A DNA stretch of 64,000 nucleotides, from positions 137,879-201,878 of the forward strand of contig CAWFMY010000011.1 in NCBI GenBank assembly GCA_963816925.1. The letters run 5' to 3'. The DNA comes from CAIWHR01 sp963816925 (GTDB lineage Bacteria > Pseudomonadota > Gammaproteobacteria > Burkholderiales > Casimicrobiaceae). The translations under genes were made by a program, and so were the position numbers. The notes beneath the pieces were generated by a model that was not told where the DNA came from, made no database searches, and saw only the letters and a list, made by a program, of their open reading frames with translations. Below are positions 36,964 to 46,785 of the stretch, in pieces. How positions within the stretch are numbered: the stretch's first letter is position 1; every line of letters starts with the position of its first letter.

Positions 36964-37911
36964 TGATTCCGGCGGTGCTGCTGATGGGCCCGACGGCGTC
37001 GGGCAAGAGCGCGCTCGCGCTTGCACTGGCCGAGCGCTTCGACGTCGAGATCGTCAGCGTCGACTCCGCACAGATCTACCGCGGCATGGATATCGGCACC
37101 GCGAAACCGGACGCGGCGACGCGCGCCCGCGTGGCGCATCACTTGATCGATATCGTGGATCCGACCGAAACCTATTCGGCGGCGCGGTTTTGCGCCGATG
37201 CGCTGGCGGCGGCCGGCGAGATCCGCGCCCGCGGACACGTGCCGCTCTTTGTCGGCGGCACGATGCTGTACTTCAAGGCGCTGACCGAGGGGTTGAGCGC
37301 ATTGCCGCGCGCCGACCCGGAGGTGCGCGCGCGGATCGACGCGCGCGCGGCCGTCGAAGGGTGGCCTGCGCTGCATGCGTCGCTGGCGCGGATCGATCCG
37401 GCAACGGCCGCGCGTCTCGATCCGGCCGATGCCCAGCGAATCCAGCGCGCGCTGGAAGTCTTCGAGATCACCGGCAAGCCGCTGTCGGCGCTGCAGGGCG
37501 CGCGCGCGCCCGCCAGCGCGCTCGGCCCTGTGGTCTCGGTTGCGATCGTGCCACCCGACCGGGCGGCGCTGCATGCCGCCATCGCCGAACGCTTCGACGC
37601 AATGCTCCGCGCGGGCCTCGTCGACGAACTGCGCCATTTGCGCGCGCGCGCATGCGCTGGCGCGCGACCTGCCTTCGATGCGCTGCGTGGGCTACCGGCA
37701 GGCATGGGAATTCCTCGACGGGGACATCGATGCGGCCGGGCTTCGCGCGAAGGGCATCGCCGCGACGCGCCAGCTTGCGAAGCGCCAGTTCACGTGGCTT
37801 CGCGCAATGACGGTTCCGGTGTTCGATGCAGCCGCGCCCGGCCTCGTCGACGATGTCGCCGCGCTCCTTGCCGACAAGGGCCTTCGAGCCGCCCGTCCTG
37901 TCGTGCGATAA
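36963..37911 (+). CDS. miaA: tRNA dimethylallyltransferase, interrupted by one frameshift
   Basis: An enzyme of about 315 residues that prenylates A37 of tRNAs reading U-starting codons. P-loop GPTASGKSALA, VDSAQIYRGMDIGTAKP, and VGGTMLYFKALTEGLSALP are clear. The frame shifts by one base near 37650 in a GC-alternating run, between LRHLRAR and HALARDLPSMRCVGYRQAWEFL. Length 949 is 948 + 1. The ATG at 36963 shares bases with the mutL TGA. The dimethylallyl donor comes from the MEP pathway (dxs, above). Confidence 0.9.
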
Positions 37912-37959
37912 TTGAAAGTTCGAAGCGAACCTTACGGCGTCGACCCGCATCCAAGTCCC

Positions 37960-39369
37960 ATGGAAGCCCGCACCCTCTACGACAAATTGTGGGAAAGCCA
38001 CGTCGTCCGCACCGAGGAGGACGGAACCGCGCTGCTCTACATCGACCGCCACCTCGTGCACGAAGTCACGAGCCCGCAGGCCTACGAGGGACTGAAGCTC
38101 GCCGGCCGGTCGCCGTGGCGCACCGATTCGATCGTCGCCACGGCCGACCACAACACGCCGACGCGGCACTGGGATCGCGGCATCGACGATCCCATTTCCC
38201 GGCTGCAGGTCGAGACGCTCGACGCCAACATCCTCGCCACCGGCGCCAAGGCCTATTTCCCGTTCCGCGACCAGCGCCAGGGCATCGTGCACGTGATCGG
38301 GCCGGAACAGGGCGCGACGCTGCCGGGTATGACGGTCGTCTGCGGCGATTCGCACACGAGCACGCATGGCGCCTTCGCGTCGCTCGCCTTCGGTATCGGC
38401 ACCTCCGAAGTCGAGCACGTGCTGGCGACGCAGTGCCTGCTCACCAAGCAGGCGAAGGCGATGTGCGTCAATGTCGAGGGCACGCTGCCCGCGGGCTGCA
38501 CGGCGAAGGACATCGTTCTCGCGGTGATCGGCCGTATCGGCATCGCCGGCGGCAGCGGATACGCAATCGAATATTCCGGCAGCGCCATCCGTGCCCTGTC
38601 GATGGAAGGCCGGATGACCGTCTGCAACATGTCGATCGAGGCGGGCGCGCGCGCGGGAATGATCGCCGTCGACGACACGACGATCGACTACCTGAAGGGG
38701 CGGCCGCTCGCACCCACCGGTGAAATGTGGGATCGCGCCGTCGCCCATTGGCGGACGCTCCGATCGGATCCGGGCGTCATGTTCGACCGCACGGTGACCA
38801 TTGACGCGACGACGATCGCGCCGCACGTCACGTGGGGGACGTCCCCCGAGATGGTGACGACGATCGACGGCCGGGTCCCCGATCCCGACGCGGAAAAGGA
38901 CCCCGTCCTGCGCGAAGGCATCGAGCGGGCGCTTGTCTACATGGGGCTCACGCCCGGAATGCCGATCGCCGATATCGCCATCGACAAGGTGTTCATCGGC
39001 TCGTGCACGAATTCGCGGATCGAGGATCTTCGCGCCGCTGCCGCGGTCGCGCGCGGGCGCCGCGTCGCGAAGACCGTGAGGCTCGCGATGGTCGTGCCCG
39101 GATCCGGCCTCGTGAAACGGCAGGCCGAGCGCGAAGGGCTCGACCGGGTGTTCATCGACGCCGGCTTCGATTGGCGCGAGCCGGGGTGCTCGATGTGCCT
39201 CGCGATGAACGACGATCGGCTGGAGCCGGGCGAGCGCTGCGCGTCGACGTCGAACCGCAACTTCGAGGGCCGCCAGGGCGCAGGCGGACGTACCCATCTT
39301 GTCAGTCCGGCGATGGCGGCCGCAGCCGCCGTCGCGGGGCATTTCGTCGACGTCCGTCGACTGGTGTAG
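37960..39369 (+). CDS. leuC: 3-isopropylmalate dehydratase large subunit
   Basis: A 469-residue aconitase-family protein that isomerises 2- to 3-isopropylmalate with LeuD in leucine synthesis. The [4Fe-4S] cysteines are found in FIGSCTNSRIEDLRAA and GCSMCLAMN. GDSHTSTHGAF and STSNRNFEGRQG are also conserved. ATG at 37960 gives MEARTLYDKLWESH, the family start. It heads the leu operon; a GATAAT at 37907-37912 could be a -10 box. Confidence 0.97.
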   Translation: MEARTLYDKLWESHVVRTEEDGTALLYIDRHLVHEVTSPQAYEGLKLAGRSPWRTDSIVATADHNTPTRHWDRGIDDPISRLQVETLDANILATGAKAYFPFRDQRQGIVHVIGPEQGATLPGMTVVCGDSHTSTHGAFASLAFGIGTSEVEHVLATQCLLTKQAKAMCVNVEGTLPAGCTAKDIVLAVIGRIGIAGGSGYAIEYSGSAIRALSMEGRMTVCNMSIEAGARAGMIAVDDTTIDYLKGRPLAPTGEMWDRAVAHWRTLRSDPGVMFDRTVTIDATTIAPHVTWGTSPEMVTTIDGRVPDPDAEKDPVLREGIERALVYMGLTPGMPIADIAIDKVFIGSCTNSRIEDLRAAAAVARGRRVAKTVRLAMVVPGSGLVKRQAEREGLDRVFIDAGFDWREPGCSMCLAMNDDRLEPGERCASTSNRNFEGRQGAGGRTHLVSPAMAAAAAVAGHFVDVRRLV

Positions 39370-39391
39370 CTGCGATAACTGGAGAACGATA

Positions 39392-39539
39392 ATGATGAAG
39401 AGACTCGTTGCATTGTTCGCGCTTGGCGCGATGGTCGCCGTCGCTGCCGGCTGCAATACGGTCGCCGGCGCCGGCGCCGACGTCAAGGCCGCCGGCGCGG
39501 GTATCGAAAAGGCCGCCGAAAAGAACAAAGCCGTATTGA
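39392..39539 (+). CDS. entericidin-like small lipoprotein, probable one-base shift near its end
   Basis: A very short reading frame begins MMKRLVALFALGAMVAVAAGC. This is a lipoprotein signal with lipobox VAAGC (Cys21), followed by NTVAGAGADVKAAGAGIEKA, typical of the EcnA/EcnB family. Read literally the frame has no stop and runs in phase into leuD. Removing one A from the AAA near 39528 gives AEKNKPY and a stop at 39537-39539, for 48 residues, the usual size. A GGAGAA site precedes the ATG. An entericidin gene between leuC and leuD is a recurrent arrangement in betaproteobacteria. Confidence 0.65.
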
Positions 39540-39596
39540 TGGCGATTGCGCGTGTCCGGACCCGCCTGGCGCGCGGGACCGGGGCGCGCGCCGTTC

Positions 39597-39758
39597 ATGA
39601 AGGATTTCGCCGTATTCCACGGTATCGTCGCGCTGGCGGCGCTCGTCGGCTTTGCCTTTGCCGCGTCCGCATGCACCGCTTACAAGGCCCGCGACACCGA
39701 TCCCAACGCCGGCGGCGGTTCCATGTACCGCGCTGCCGAATCCGCGAGGACGCACTGA
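39597..39758 (+). CDS. small secreted or lipoprotein-like protein between leuC and leuD
   Basis: A 53-residue reading frame starting MKDFAVFHGIVALAALVGFAFAASAC. It has a hydrophobic signal with a lipobox-like ASAC (Cys26), then TAYKARDTDPNAGGGSMYRAA. The stop overlaps the leuD start (ATGA at 39755-39760 region), which supports real translation and coupling. I do not recognise a family. It could be a second small lipoprotein or a leader that couples leuD expression. Confidence 0.45.
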   Translation: MKDFAVFHGIVALAALVGFAFAASACTAYKARDTDPNAGGGSMYRAAESARTH

Positions 39759-40396
39759 TGGAACCGTTTCGCATCGTGACCGGGCTCGTCGCGCCGCTCG
39801 ACCGCGCCAATGTCGATACCGACGCGATCATCCCCAAGCAGTTCCTGAAGTCGATCAAGCGGTCCGGGTTCGGCCCGAACCTGTTCGACGCGTGGCGCTA
39901 TCTCGACCGCGGGGAGCCGGGCCAGGACAACGCGCGTCGGCCGCAGAATCCCGACTTCGTCCTCAACGATCCGCGGTACCGCGGCGCGCAGATCCTGCTC
40001 GCGCGCCGCAATTTCGGCTGCGGCAGCTCGCGCGAGCACGCGCCGTGGGCGCTGCAGGACTACGGCTTCCGCGCGATCGTCGCGCCGTCATTCGCCGACA
40101 TCTTCTACAACAACTGCTTCAAGAACGGCTTGCTGCCGATCGTGCTCACGCTGCACGAGGTCGACCGGCTGTTCGGCGACACGGCCGCGTTCCCCGGGTT
40201 TCGCCTCACGATCGACCTCGATCGCCAGACGGTGGCCACCACCGATGGCGCGACGGTGTTCGGCTTCGAGATCGAACCGTTCCGCAAGCACTGCCTGATC
40301 AACGGGCTCGACGACATCGGCCTCACGCTGACCCACGCCGACGAGATTCGCGCGTTCGAGGCGAAGCGTCTCGCGGCGCAGCCGTGGCTCATCTGA
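39758..40396 (+). CDS. leuD: 3-isopropylmalate dehydratase small subunit
   Basis: A 212-residue swivel-domain partner of LeuC. Conserved segments are LDRANVDTDAIIPKQFLK, NFGCGSSREHAPWAL, PSFADIFYNNCFKNGLLP and KHCLINGLDDIGLTL. It is separated from leuC by two small lipoprotein-like genes. leuB starts within its last codons. Confidence 0.97.
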   Translation: MEPFRIVTGLVAPLDRANVDTDAIIPKQFLKSIKRSGFGPNLFDAWRYLDRGEPGQDNARRPQNPDFVLNDPRYRGAQILLARRNFGCGSSREHAPWALQDYGFRAIVAPSFADIFYNNCFKNGLLPIVLTLHEVDRLFGDTAAFPGFRLTIDLDRQTVATTDGATVFGFEIEPFRKHCLINGLDDIGLTLTHADEIRAFEAKRLAAQPWLI

Positions 40397-41472
40397 AGAT
40401 CGCGCATACTGCCCGGCGACGGCATCGGCCCCGAGATCGTCGCCGAAGCGGTCAAGGTGCTCGACGTCCTGCGACGCGAGGGCCTCGCGGTCGAAACGGA
40501 AACGGCGCCCATCGGCGGCGCCGGATACGATGCGGCGAAAGCAGCCCCTGCCCGACGCGACGCTGAAGCTCGCCCGCGAGGCCGATGCCATACTGATGGG
40601 CGCGGTCGGCGGGCCGCAGTACGACACGCTGCCACGCGCGCTGCGGCCGGAGCAGGGCCTGCTCGGCATTCGCAAGGCGCTGTCGCTCTTCGCCAACCTG
40701 CGCCCCGCGCTGTTGTATCCGGAGCTCGCGGCGTCGTCGACGCTCAAGCCCGAGATCGTCGCGGGTCTCGACCTCATGATCGTTCGCGAGCTCACCGGCG
40801 ACATCTACTTCGGCGCGCCGCGCGGGCGCCGGAAGAGCGCCGCGGGTGACGACGAAGGCTTCGACACCATGCATTACAGCGTGCCCGAGATCGCGCGCAT
40901 CGCGCGCGTGGGCTTCGAGACGGCGCGCAAGCGGGGAAAGAAACTCTGCTCGGTCGACAAGGCCAACGTGCTCGACACGTCGATCCTGTGGCGCGAGGTC
41001 GTGACCGCGACGGCGAAGGATTATCCCGACGTCGCGCTGACGCACATGTACGTCGACAACGCCGCGATGCAGCTCGTGCGCAACCCGAAGCAGTTCGACG
41101 TGATCGTCACCGGCAACCTCTTTGGCGACATCCTGTCCGACGAGGCGTCGATGCTCGCCGGCTCGATCGGGATGCTGCCGTCGGCGTCGCTCGATGCGAA
41201 CGGCAAGGGGCTCTACGAGCCGATCCACGGTTCGGCGCCGGACATCGCGGGCCGGGACCAAGCCAATCCGCTGGCGACGATCCTGTCGCTCGCGATGATG
41301 TTTCGCTACACGCTTTGCGCGCGCCGACATCGCCGGGCGCATCGAAGGCGCCGTCCGCGCGGTGCTCGGCGCGGGCAAGCGCACCGGCGACATCGCGCTT
41401 CCCGGCGAAGCAACGATCGGGACGCGCGCGATGGGCGACGCCGTCATTGCTGCGTTGCAGCGGCGCGGCTGA
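40384..41472 (+). CDS. leuB: 3-isopropylmalate dehydrogenase, interrupted by three frameshifts
   Basis: An enzyme of about 361 residues that completes leucine synthesis by oxidative decarboxylation. A GTG at 40384 (in phase with HLKIA) overlaps leuD and is the best start. Single-base shifts occur near 40405 (before ILPGDGIGPEIVAEAV), near 40541 (before QPLPDATLKLAREAD) and near 41315 (before ARADIAGRIEGA). Between these the sequence is standard: MGAVGGPQYDTLP, RELTGDIYFG, DNAAMQLVRNPKQFDVIVT and ANGKGLYEPIHGSAPDIAG. The total length fits three extra bases. Confidence 0.9.
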
Positions 41473-41672
41473 GTCGTGGTACGATTGCGTCCCATGCGCT
41501 CGATTGCCGCCAGCTTCTGGATTGCGCTTCCGCCGCGCTCCCGCGTCGCGGACGCCGGCATTCGCGGGACGAAAACCACGACGATCAAGACGACCTGACG
41601 GTCGCGTCGCCACCGCTTCGTCCCCGCGAGCGGCGGGGACGCGATGAAGGATCGCGGGGCGGGAAGACAACA

Positions 41673-42782
41673 ATGCGTGTCGGTATCGTCGGATGGCGCG
41701 GCATGGTCGGCTCCGTTCTCATGCAGCGGATGCTGGCGGAGCGCGACTTCGATCTCGTTGAACCGGTGTTCTTTTCGGCGTCGCGCGCGGGCGGCACCGG
41801 ACCCGCGATCGGCCGCGAGTGCGGGCCGGTTCGCGATGCGAACGACCCGACGGCGTTCAGCGGACTCGACGCCATCGTCACCTGCCAGGGCGGCGACTGG
41901 ACCAACGCAATGTTCCCGAAGCTCCGGGCCGCCGGCTGGAACGGCTACTGGATCGACGCGGCATCGGCGCTGCGGATGGCGGACGACGCGGTCATCATCC
42001 TCGACCCCGTCAATCGCGACGTCATCGACGCCGCGCTGGCCAAAGGCGTGAAGAACTACATCGGCGGCAACTGCACGGTCAGCCTGCTGATGATGGGACT
42101 TGCCGGCCTGCTGCAGCACGATCTCATCGAATGGATGACGTGCATGACCTACCAGGCGGCCTCGGGCGCAGGTGCGCAGAGCATGCGCGAGCTCCTGTCG
42201 CAGATGGGCGAAGCGCACCTCGCGGCGAAGGACCTTCTCGCCGATCCGGCGTCGTCGATTCTCGACATCGACCGCGAAGTTGCCGGCATCCTGCGCGACG
42301 GCGCGTTTCCGACCGCCCACACGACCGTGCCGCTCGCAGGCAGCCTCATCCCGTGGATCGACAAGGATCTCGGCAACGGGATGTCGAAGGAGGAGTGGAA
42401 AGGCGGCGCCGAATTGAACAAGATGCTCGGCCGCGAAGCGAACCCGATCCCCGTCGAGTCGATCTGCGTGCGGATCGGCGCGATGCGCTGCCACTCGCAG
42501 GCGGTGACCATCAAGCTTGCGCGCGACGTTCCGCTGCCCGAGATCGAGCAGATGCTGGCCGGCGCCAACGAGTGGGTGCGCGTCGTGCCGAACACCCGCG
42601 ATGCAAGCATCGCCCGGCTGACGCCGGCGGCGGTCACCGGGCATCTCGAGATTCCGGTCGGCCGCTTGCGCAAGCTCGCGATGGGCGGCGAATACCTGGG
42701 TGCGTTCACCGTCGGCGACCAGCTGCTCTGGGGTGCCGCCGAACCTCTGCGGCGAATGCTGCGCATCCTGCTGCAACGCTGA
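41673..42782 (+). CDS. asd: aspartate-semialdehyde dehydrogenase
   Basis: A 369-residue NADPH enzyme that makes aspartate semialdehyde for lysine, threonine, methionine and diaminopimelate. N-terminal VGIVGWRGMVGSVLMQRM binds NADP. The catalytic Cys134 is in YIGGNCTVSLLMMG, and RIGAMRCHSQAVTIKL holds the active-site histidine. The protein is of the long gamma/beta-proteobacterial type. The 200 bases between leuB and asd contain no convincing gene. Confidence 0.97.
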   Translation: MRVGIVGWRGMVGSVLMQRMLAERDFDLVEPVFFSASRAGGTGPAIGRECGPVRDANDPTAFSGLDAIVTCQGGDWTNAMFPKLRAAGWNGYWIDAASALRMADDAVIILDPVNRDVIDAALAKGVKNYIGGNCTVSLLMMGLAGLLQHDLIEWMTCMTYQAASGAGAQSMRELLSQMGEAHLAAKDLLADPASSILDIDREVAGILRDGAFPTAHTTVPLAGSLIPWIDKDLGNGMSKEEWKGGAELNKMLGREANPIPVESICVRIGAMRCHSQAVTIKLARDVPLPEIEQMLAGANEWVRVVPNTRDASIARLTPAAVTGHLEIPVGRLRKLAMGGEYLGAFTVGDQLLWGAAEPLRRMLRILLQR

Positions 42783-43111
42783 GAACGCCGGGGGCTGCGG
42801 ACGGCGCGCCCCCCGCAAGGTCACTCCTACTTTTGCGGCGGTTCGGGACCCCGCAGGTCCGCAATTCCCGTTTGCACATGTTTTATGCATCGTTGCGAGG
42901 CAAGTCGGCGCAGGCGCGGGGGCCTGGCGGCGCGCCTCGTTGCGGCGCGATTGCAACAGCCTGCCGGAATACCGCGCATTACCTGCCTCCAGCACAATAT
43001 CTTGTAGCTGGCGCTGTACACTCGCCAATCCCTTGCGCTTCGCGCTAGGATATCGGCATGAATGTCGTGCCGGCCGATGCGGGCTGGCGGGAGAAAATCA
43101 AGCTAATACCG
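42783..43111. other. non-coding gap between asd and the fimV promoter
   Basis: No gene is credible here. There is a short 5-base stem with a 5-base loop near 42846-42860 and no T-run, so an asd terminator is not evident. The remainder is ordinary GC-rich sequence with some low-GC words near 42985-43010. Confidence 0.5.
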
Positions 43112-43149
43112 GGGTTTAGCTTGCGCAGCTAAACCCATGATGTTATGTT
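43112..43149 (+). promoter_or_regulatory. candidate fimV promoter overlapped by a perfect palindrome
   Basis: A 10-base perfect inverted repeat (43112-43121 with 43127-43136, loop TGCGC) is not followed by T residues, so it is not a terminator. TTGCGC at 43121-43126 and TATGTT at 43144-43149 are spaced 17 bases and could be -35 and -10 boxes. The palindrome would then cover the -35 box, as an operator does. The promoter would leave a leader of about 30 nt before the ATG at 43185. Confidence 0.4.
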
Positions 43150-43184
43150 TGGTTGCAGAATCCGAATTCTCGGAAAGGGTCGGT

Positions 43185-45912
43185 ATGCGAGCAAAGCCCA
43201 TCCTCACGTTAAGCCTGCTGGCCACGGCGCTGGCCCTCCCGGGCTCGGTCGCCGCACTCGGCCTTGGCAAGCTGACGGTGAACTCAGCACTGGGCCAGCC
43301 GCTGTCGGCCCAGATCGAACTCACGTCCGCGGCCAAGGAAGAGCTCGACTCGCTCGCTGCACGCGTCGCCGCGCCGTCGCTGTACAGCCAGAACAATCTC
43401 AACTACCCGGGCGCCCTTTCCCGCGCGCGCGTTTCCGTTGAACGCGGCGCCAATGGCGAGGCTTATCTCAAGATCACCACGCAGCAGCCCGTCAGCGAGC
43501 CGTATCTCGACCTGCTGATGGAAATCAACTGGGCGTCCGGGCGCGTCGTCCGCGATTACACGTTCCTGCTCGATCCGCCGGGTACCACGATGATCGCCGC
43601 ACCGGTCGAGCCGGTTGCGCCGCTGCGCACGGGTGTCGCCCCGCCGCCGCGCCCGACGGCGTCCGCCGCTGCGCCCGCCACGGCGCCGAGGCAGCCCGGT
43701 GAAGGCTATACGGTGAAGCGCGGCGATACGCTTTCCAAGATCGCGAACGAAAACCTGCCCTCGACCGCGACGCTCGACCAGATGCTGGTCGCGCTCTTCA
43801 AGAACAACGCCGACGCCTTCGACGGCAAGAACATGAACCGGCTGCGCGCCGGCGCAATCATCACGATTCCCAGCGTCGACGAAGTCGGCACCACTGCGGC
43901 ACCGGAGGCAACCAAGGTCGTGCGGGTCCAGTCCGCCGATTGGCGTGCCTATCGCGACCGTGTCGCCGCGACGGCGCCCGCGGCCGAGGGCACGAGCGGA
44001 CGCGCCGCCGGCGGCAAGATCGGCACCGCGGTCGAAGAGAAGACGCCCGCGGCGCCGGCGGGTCGCGACCAGCTCCGCGTGTCGCGCGAGGCAGGGCAAG
44101 GCAAGGGTGCGGCAGGCGCCGCCGAGGAAGCGGTCGCGCGGGACCAGGCGCTGAAGGAAGCGCAGTCGCGCGTCGCCGAACTCGAGAAGACCCTCAAGGA
44201 TTTGCAACGCGCGGTCGAGTTGAAGAGCCAGACGGGCGCCCAGATGCAGGCGCAGGCCGAAGCGGCAAAGGGCAAGGCGGCTCCCGCAGCGCCCGCAGCC
44301 GCGCCGACGCCGATCACCAAGGCGCCCGAGCCGGTGGTCGTGGCGAAAGCTCCGGAGCCCGCGAAATCGGAGCCGCCGAAAGCGGCGGAACCCGCAAAGA
44401 GCGAACCGCCGAAGGCGGCGGAGCCGACACCGGCACCAACACCGGCAGCGGCCGAGCCACCGAAGGCGGCGGAACCCGCGACGAGCGAGCCGCCCAAGGC
44501 GGCCGAACCCGCGCCGGTCGAACCCCCGAAGGCCGGTGCCGCCCAAGGCGCCCGCACCGAAGGTGGCGAAGGCCCCGGCGAAAGAGGCGCCCGGATTCTT
44601 CGACGACCTGTTCGCCAACACACCGTACTGGATGCTGATCGTGGCGCCGCTCGTCGTGCTTGGCGGGATCGCTGCCCTCGTCGCCGCGCGCCGCCGCAAG
44701 ACGACCAAGTTCGAGGACAGCATCATCTCGGGCACCGACATCAAGACGAATACGGTGTTCGGCTCGACCGGCGGCGGCGTGGTCAACACCGGCGACAACT
44801 CGCTCGCGAGCGACTTCAGCCGCGAAGGCCTCGGCAACATCGACACCGACGAAGTCGATCCGATCGCCGAAGCCGAGGTGTACCTTGCCTATGGCCGCGA
44901 CGCGCAAGCGGAGGAAATCCTCAAGGAAGCGCTCAAGAAGGATCCGCAACGGCAGGAGATCTACCTCAAGCTGCTCGAGATCCACGCTCAGCACAACAAG
45001 CCTTCCGCATTCGAGACCGTCGCCGCGGAGCTCTACTCGGTGTCGCAAGGCCAGGGCGAGGTCTGGCAAAAGGCCGTCGGCCTCGGCCGTCAGCTCGATC
45101 CCAACAACCCGATCTTCGCCGAGAGCGGCACCGCCGCCGCTGCCGCGGCCGCGGCAGCCGTTGCGGCAGGCGGCATGAAGGCGGCCGCTGCCGAAGCGCC
45201 AGTGCACGCGGAGCCGGAACTGCGGCCCGAACCGCCGCGGCCGTCGGGGTCGGGCGTGCCGGCCCACGTCGCGAGCGACATGGGCGACACCGGCGGCGGG
45301 CTCGATTTCAAGCTCGACGAGGAAATTTCGATTTCACCGTCGTCCGGCGCCAAGGCGAAGTCGCCGATCGACATTCTCGCCGGCGCCGAAAGCGCGCTCG
45401 AGAAGACCGCGAAAAGCGCGTCGTCGTCGACGATGTCGGCGCTCGAAAGCGCGGGCGCCAAGGCCGCGGCCGGCGCCGCGGCGCTCGGCAGGATGGGCGA
45501 GAGCGCCGCCGAAACGGCGAGGTCGGCCGCCCCCATTCACGATATGGACTTCACGCTCGACGCATCGGCGAAGCCGGCGGCCGTTCGGCCCGCGGCGCCG
45601 ACGCCCGAACACGCGCTGGCGATGGCCGGATCCGCGTCGACAACGGCCCCGTCGCTCGCAAGGCCGCAGGCGGCAATCGACCTCGACAAGCTCGACCTGT
45701 CGTTCGACCCGGACAAGGCGACCTTCGAGGATCCCACGCCGTCGGTGCTGGACGGCCAGTGGCACGACGCCGCGACGAAGCTCGATCTCGCGAAGGCCTA
45801 TCAGGAGATGGGCGACGTCGAAGGCGCGCGGGAGATTCTGCAGGAAGTGCTGCACGAGGGCGACGAACAGCAGAAATCGGAAGCGCAGTCGCTGCTCTCG
45901 AAGCTCGGCTGA
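43185..45912 (+). CDS. fimV: FimV/HubP-type polar peptidoglycan-binding protein, interrupted by one frameshift
   Basis: A protein of about 908 residues. It has a signal peptide (1-24), the conserved FimV N-terminal domain (LGLGKLTVNSALGQPLSAQI), and a LysM domain at about 174-230 (YTVKRGDTLSKIANENLPST). A coiled coil and a Pro/Ala/Lys/Glu repeat region (EPAKSEPPKAAEP units) follow. One membrane helix lies at about 480-502 (WMLIVAPLVVLGGIAALVAA). The acidic cytoplasmic region ends in the FimV C-terminal motif LAKAYQEMGDVEGAREILQEVL. The frame shifts by one base near 44534 in the repeat region. FimV recruits pilus and polar proteins. A GAAAGGG site precedes ATG 43185. Confidence 0.9.
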
Positions 45913-45935
45913 GCGGACATCACGCATCGAAGGCG

Positions 45936-45968
45936 GGCGGCGGAGCGAAATCCGCCGCCTGTTTTTTT
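45936..45968 (+). terminator. rho-independent terminator between fimV and truA
   Basis: A perfect 9-base G/C-rich stem (45936-45944 with 45951-45959) with a GCGAAA loop is followed, after TG, by seven T residues. It separates fimV from the truA-trp operon. Confidence 0.85.
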
Positions 45969-45991
45969 CCTGAACGCAAGACGCGCAACCG

Positions 45992-46783
45992 ATGGTCATG
46001 CGCATTGCCCTCGGACTCGAGTACTTCGGCGCGCCGTTCACCGGCTGGCAGTCGCAGGCCGACGGGCGCGGCGTGCAGGATGCGCTCGAGCGCGCGCTTT
46101 CCGCCGTCGCGGATGCGCGCATCGGCACCGTTGCCGCCGGCCGCACCGACACGGGCGTCCACGCGACGCTGCAGTGCGTGCATTTCGACACTGACGCCGC
46201 GCGGCCCGACACCGCCTGGGTCCGCGGCGTCAATTCGCATCTGCCCGCCGACGTCGCGGTGCAATGGGCGCATCCGGTGAGCACCGAGTTCCACGCGCGC
46301 TTCGTCGCGACCGCGCGCCATTACACCTATTTGCTCGTCCCCCGCGCGACACGGCCGGCGCTCCTCGCGGGACGCGTGGGCTGGTACCATCGACCACTCG
46401 ACGTCGACGCAATGCGCGAAGCGGCGGCGGCGCTCGCCGGCACCCACGACTTCTCCGCGTTTCGCGCCGCCGAATGCCAGGCGGCGACGCCGGTGCGAAC
46501 GCTTTCACCCGTCATGGTTGTCACCGACGGCGAGGTAGTCCGTTTCGATTTTTCGGCGAATGCCTTTCTGCATCACATGATCCGCAACATCGTCGGAGCG
46601 CTCGTTTATGTGGGAGCGGGCAAGGAGCCCGTCGCCTGGATCGCGGACCTCATCGCCGCGCGCGATCGCACGCGTGCCGCGCCGACCTTCGCCGCCGACG
46701 GCCTGTACCTGACCGGCGCCGACTACGACCCGAAGTGGGGGCTGCCGCCGACGCGGCGTCCCGTCCGTCTCCCGCTCGCGTGA
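45992..46783 (+). CDS. truA: tRNA pseudouridine(38-40) synthase
   Basis: A 263-residue enzyme with catalytic Asp53 in AAGRTDTGVHATLQ. LGLEYFGAPFTGWQSQ at the N-terminus, HDFSAFRAAECQA, and FLHHMIRNIVGALVYVG are conserved. It isomerises uridines in the tRNA anticodon arm. The trpF start is 2 bases after its stop, so truA leads the trp operon here. Confidence 0.96.
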   Translation: MVMRIALGLEYFGAPFTGWQSQADGRGVQDALERALSAVADARIGTVAAGRTDTGVHATLQCVHFDTDAARPDTAWVRGVNSHLPADVAVQWAHPVSTEFHARFVATARHYTYLLVPRATRPALLAGRVGWYHRPLDVDAMREAAAALAGTHDFSAFRAAECQAATPVRTLSPVMVVTDGEVVRFDFSANAFLHHMIRNIVGALVYVGAGKEPVAWIADLIAARDRTRAAPTFAADGLYLTGADYDPKWGLPPTRRPVRLPLA

Positions 46784-46785
46784 CG

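Noticed and set aside
30855..41315. Frame breaks in dxs, miaA and leuB as programmed ribosomal frameshifts
   Set aside because: The sites share no slippery heptamer or downstream structure, and these genes are not known to use frameshifting. An extra base in the sequence is simpler.
41494..41598. Short plus-strand frame between leuB and asd
   Set aside because: About 34 codons with no recognisable motif, signal or ribosome-binding site; probably chance.
40452..43028. An 858-codon open frame antisense to leuB and asd
   Set aside because: Its composition is that of a GC shadow, and it covers two recognisable plus-strand genes.
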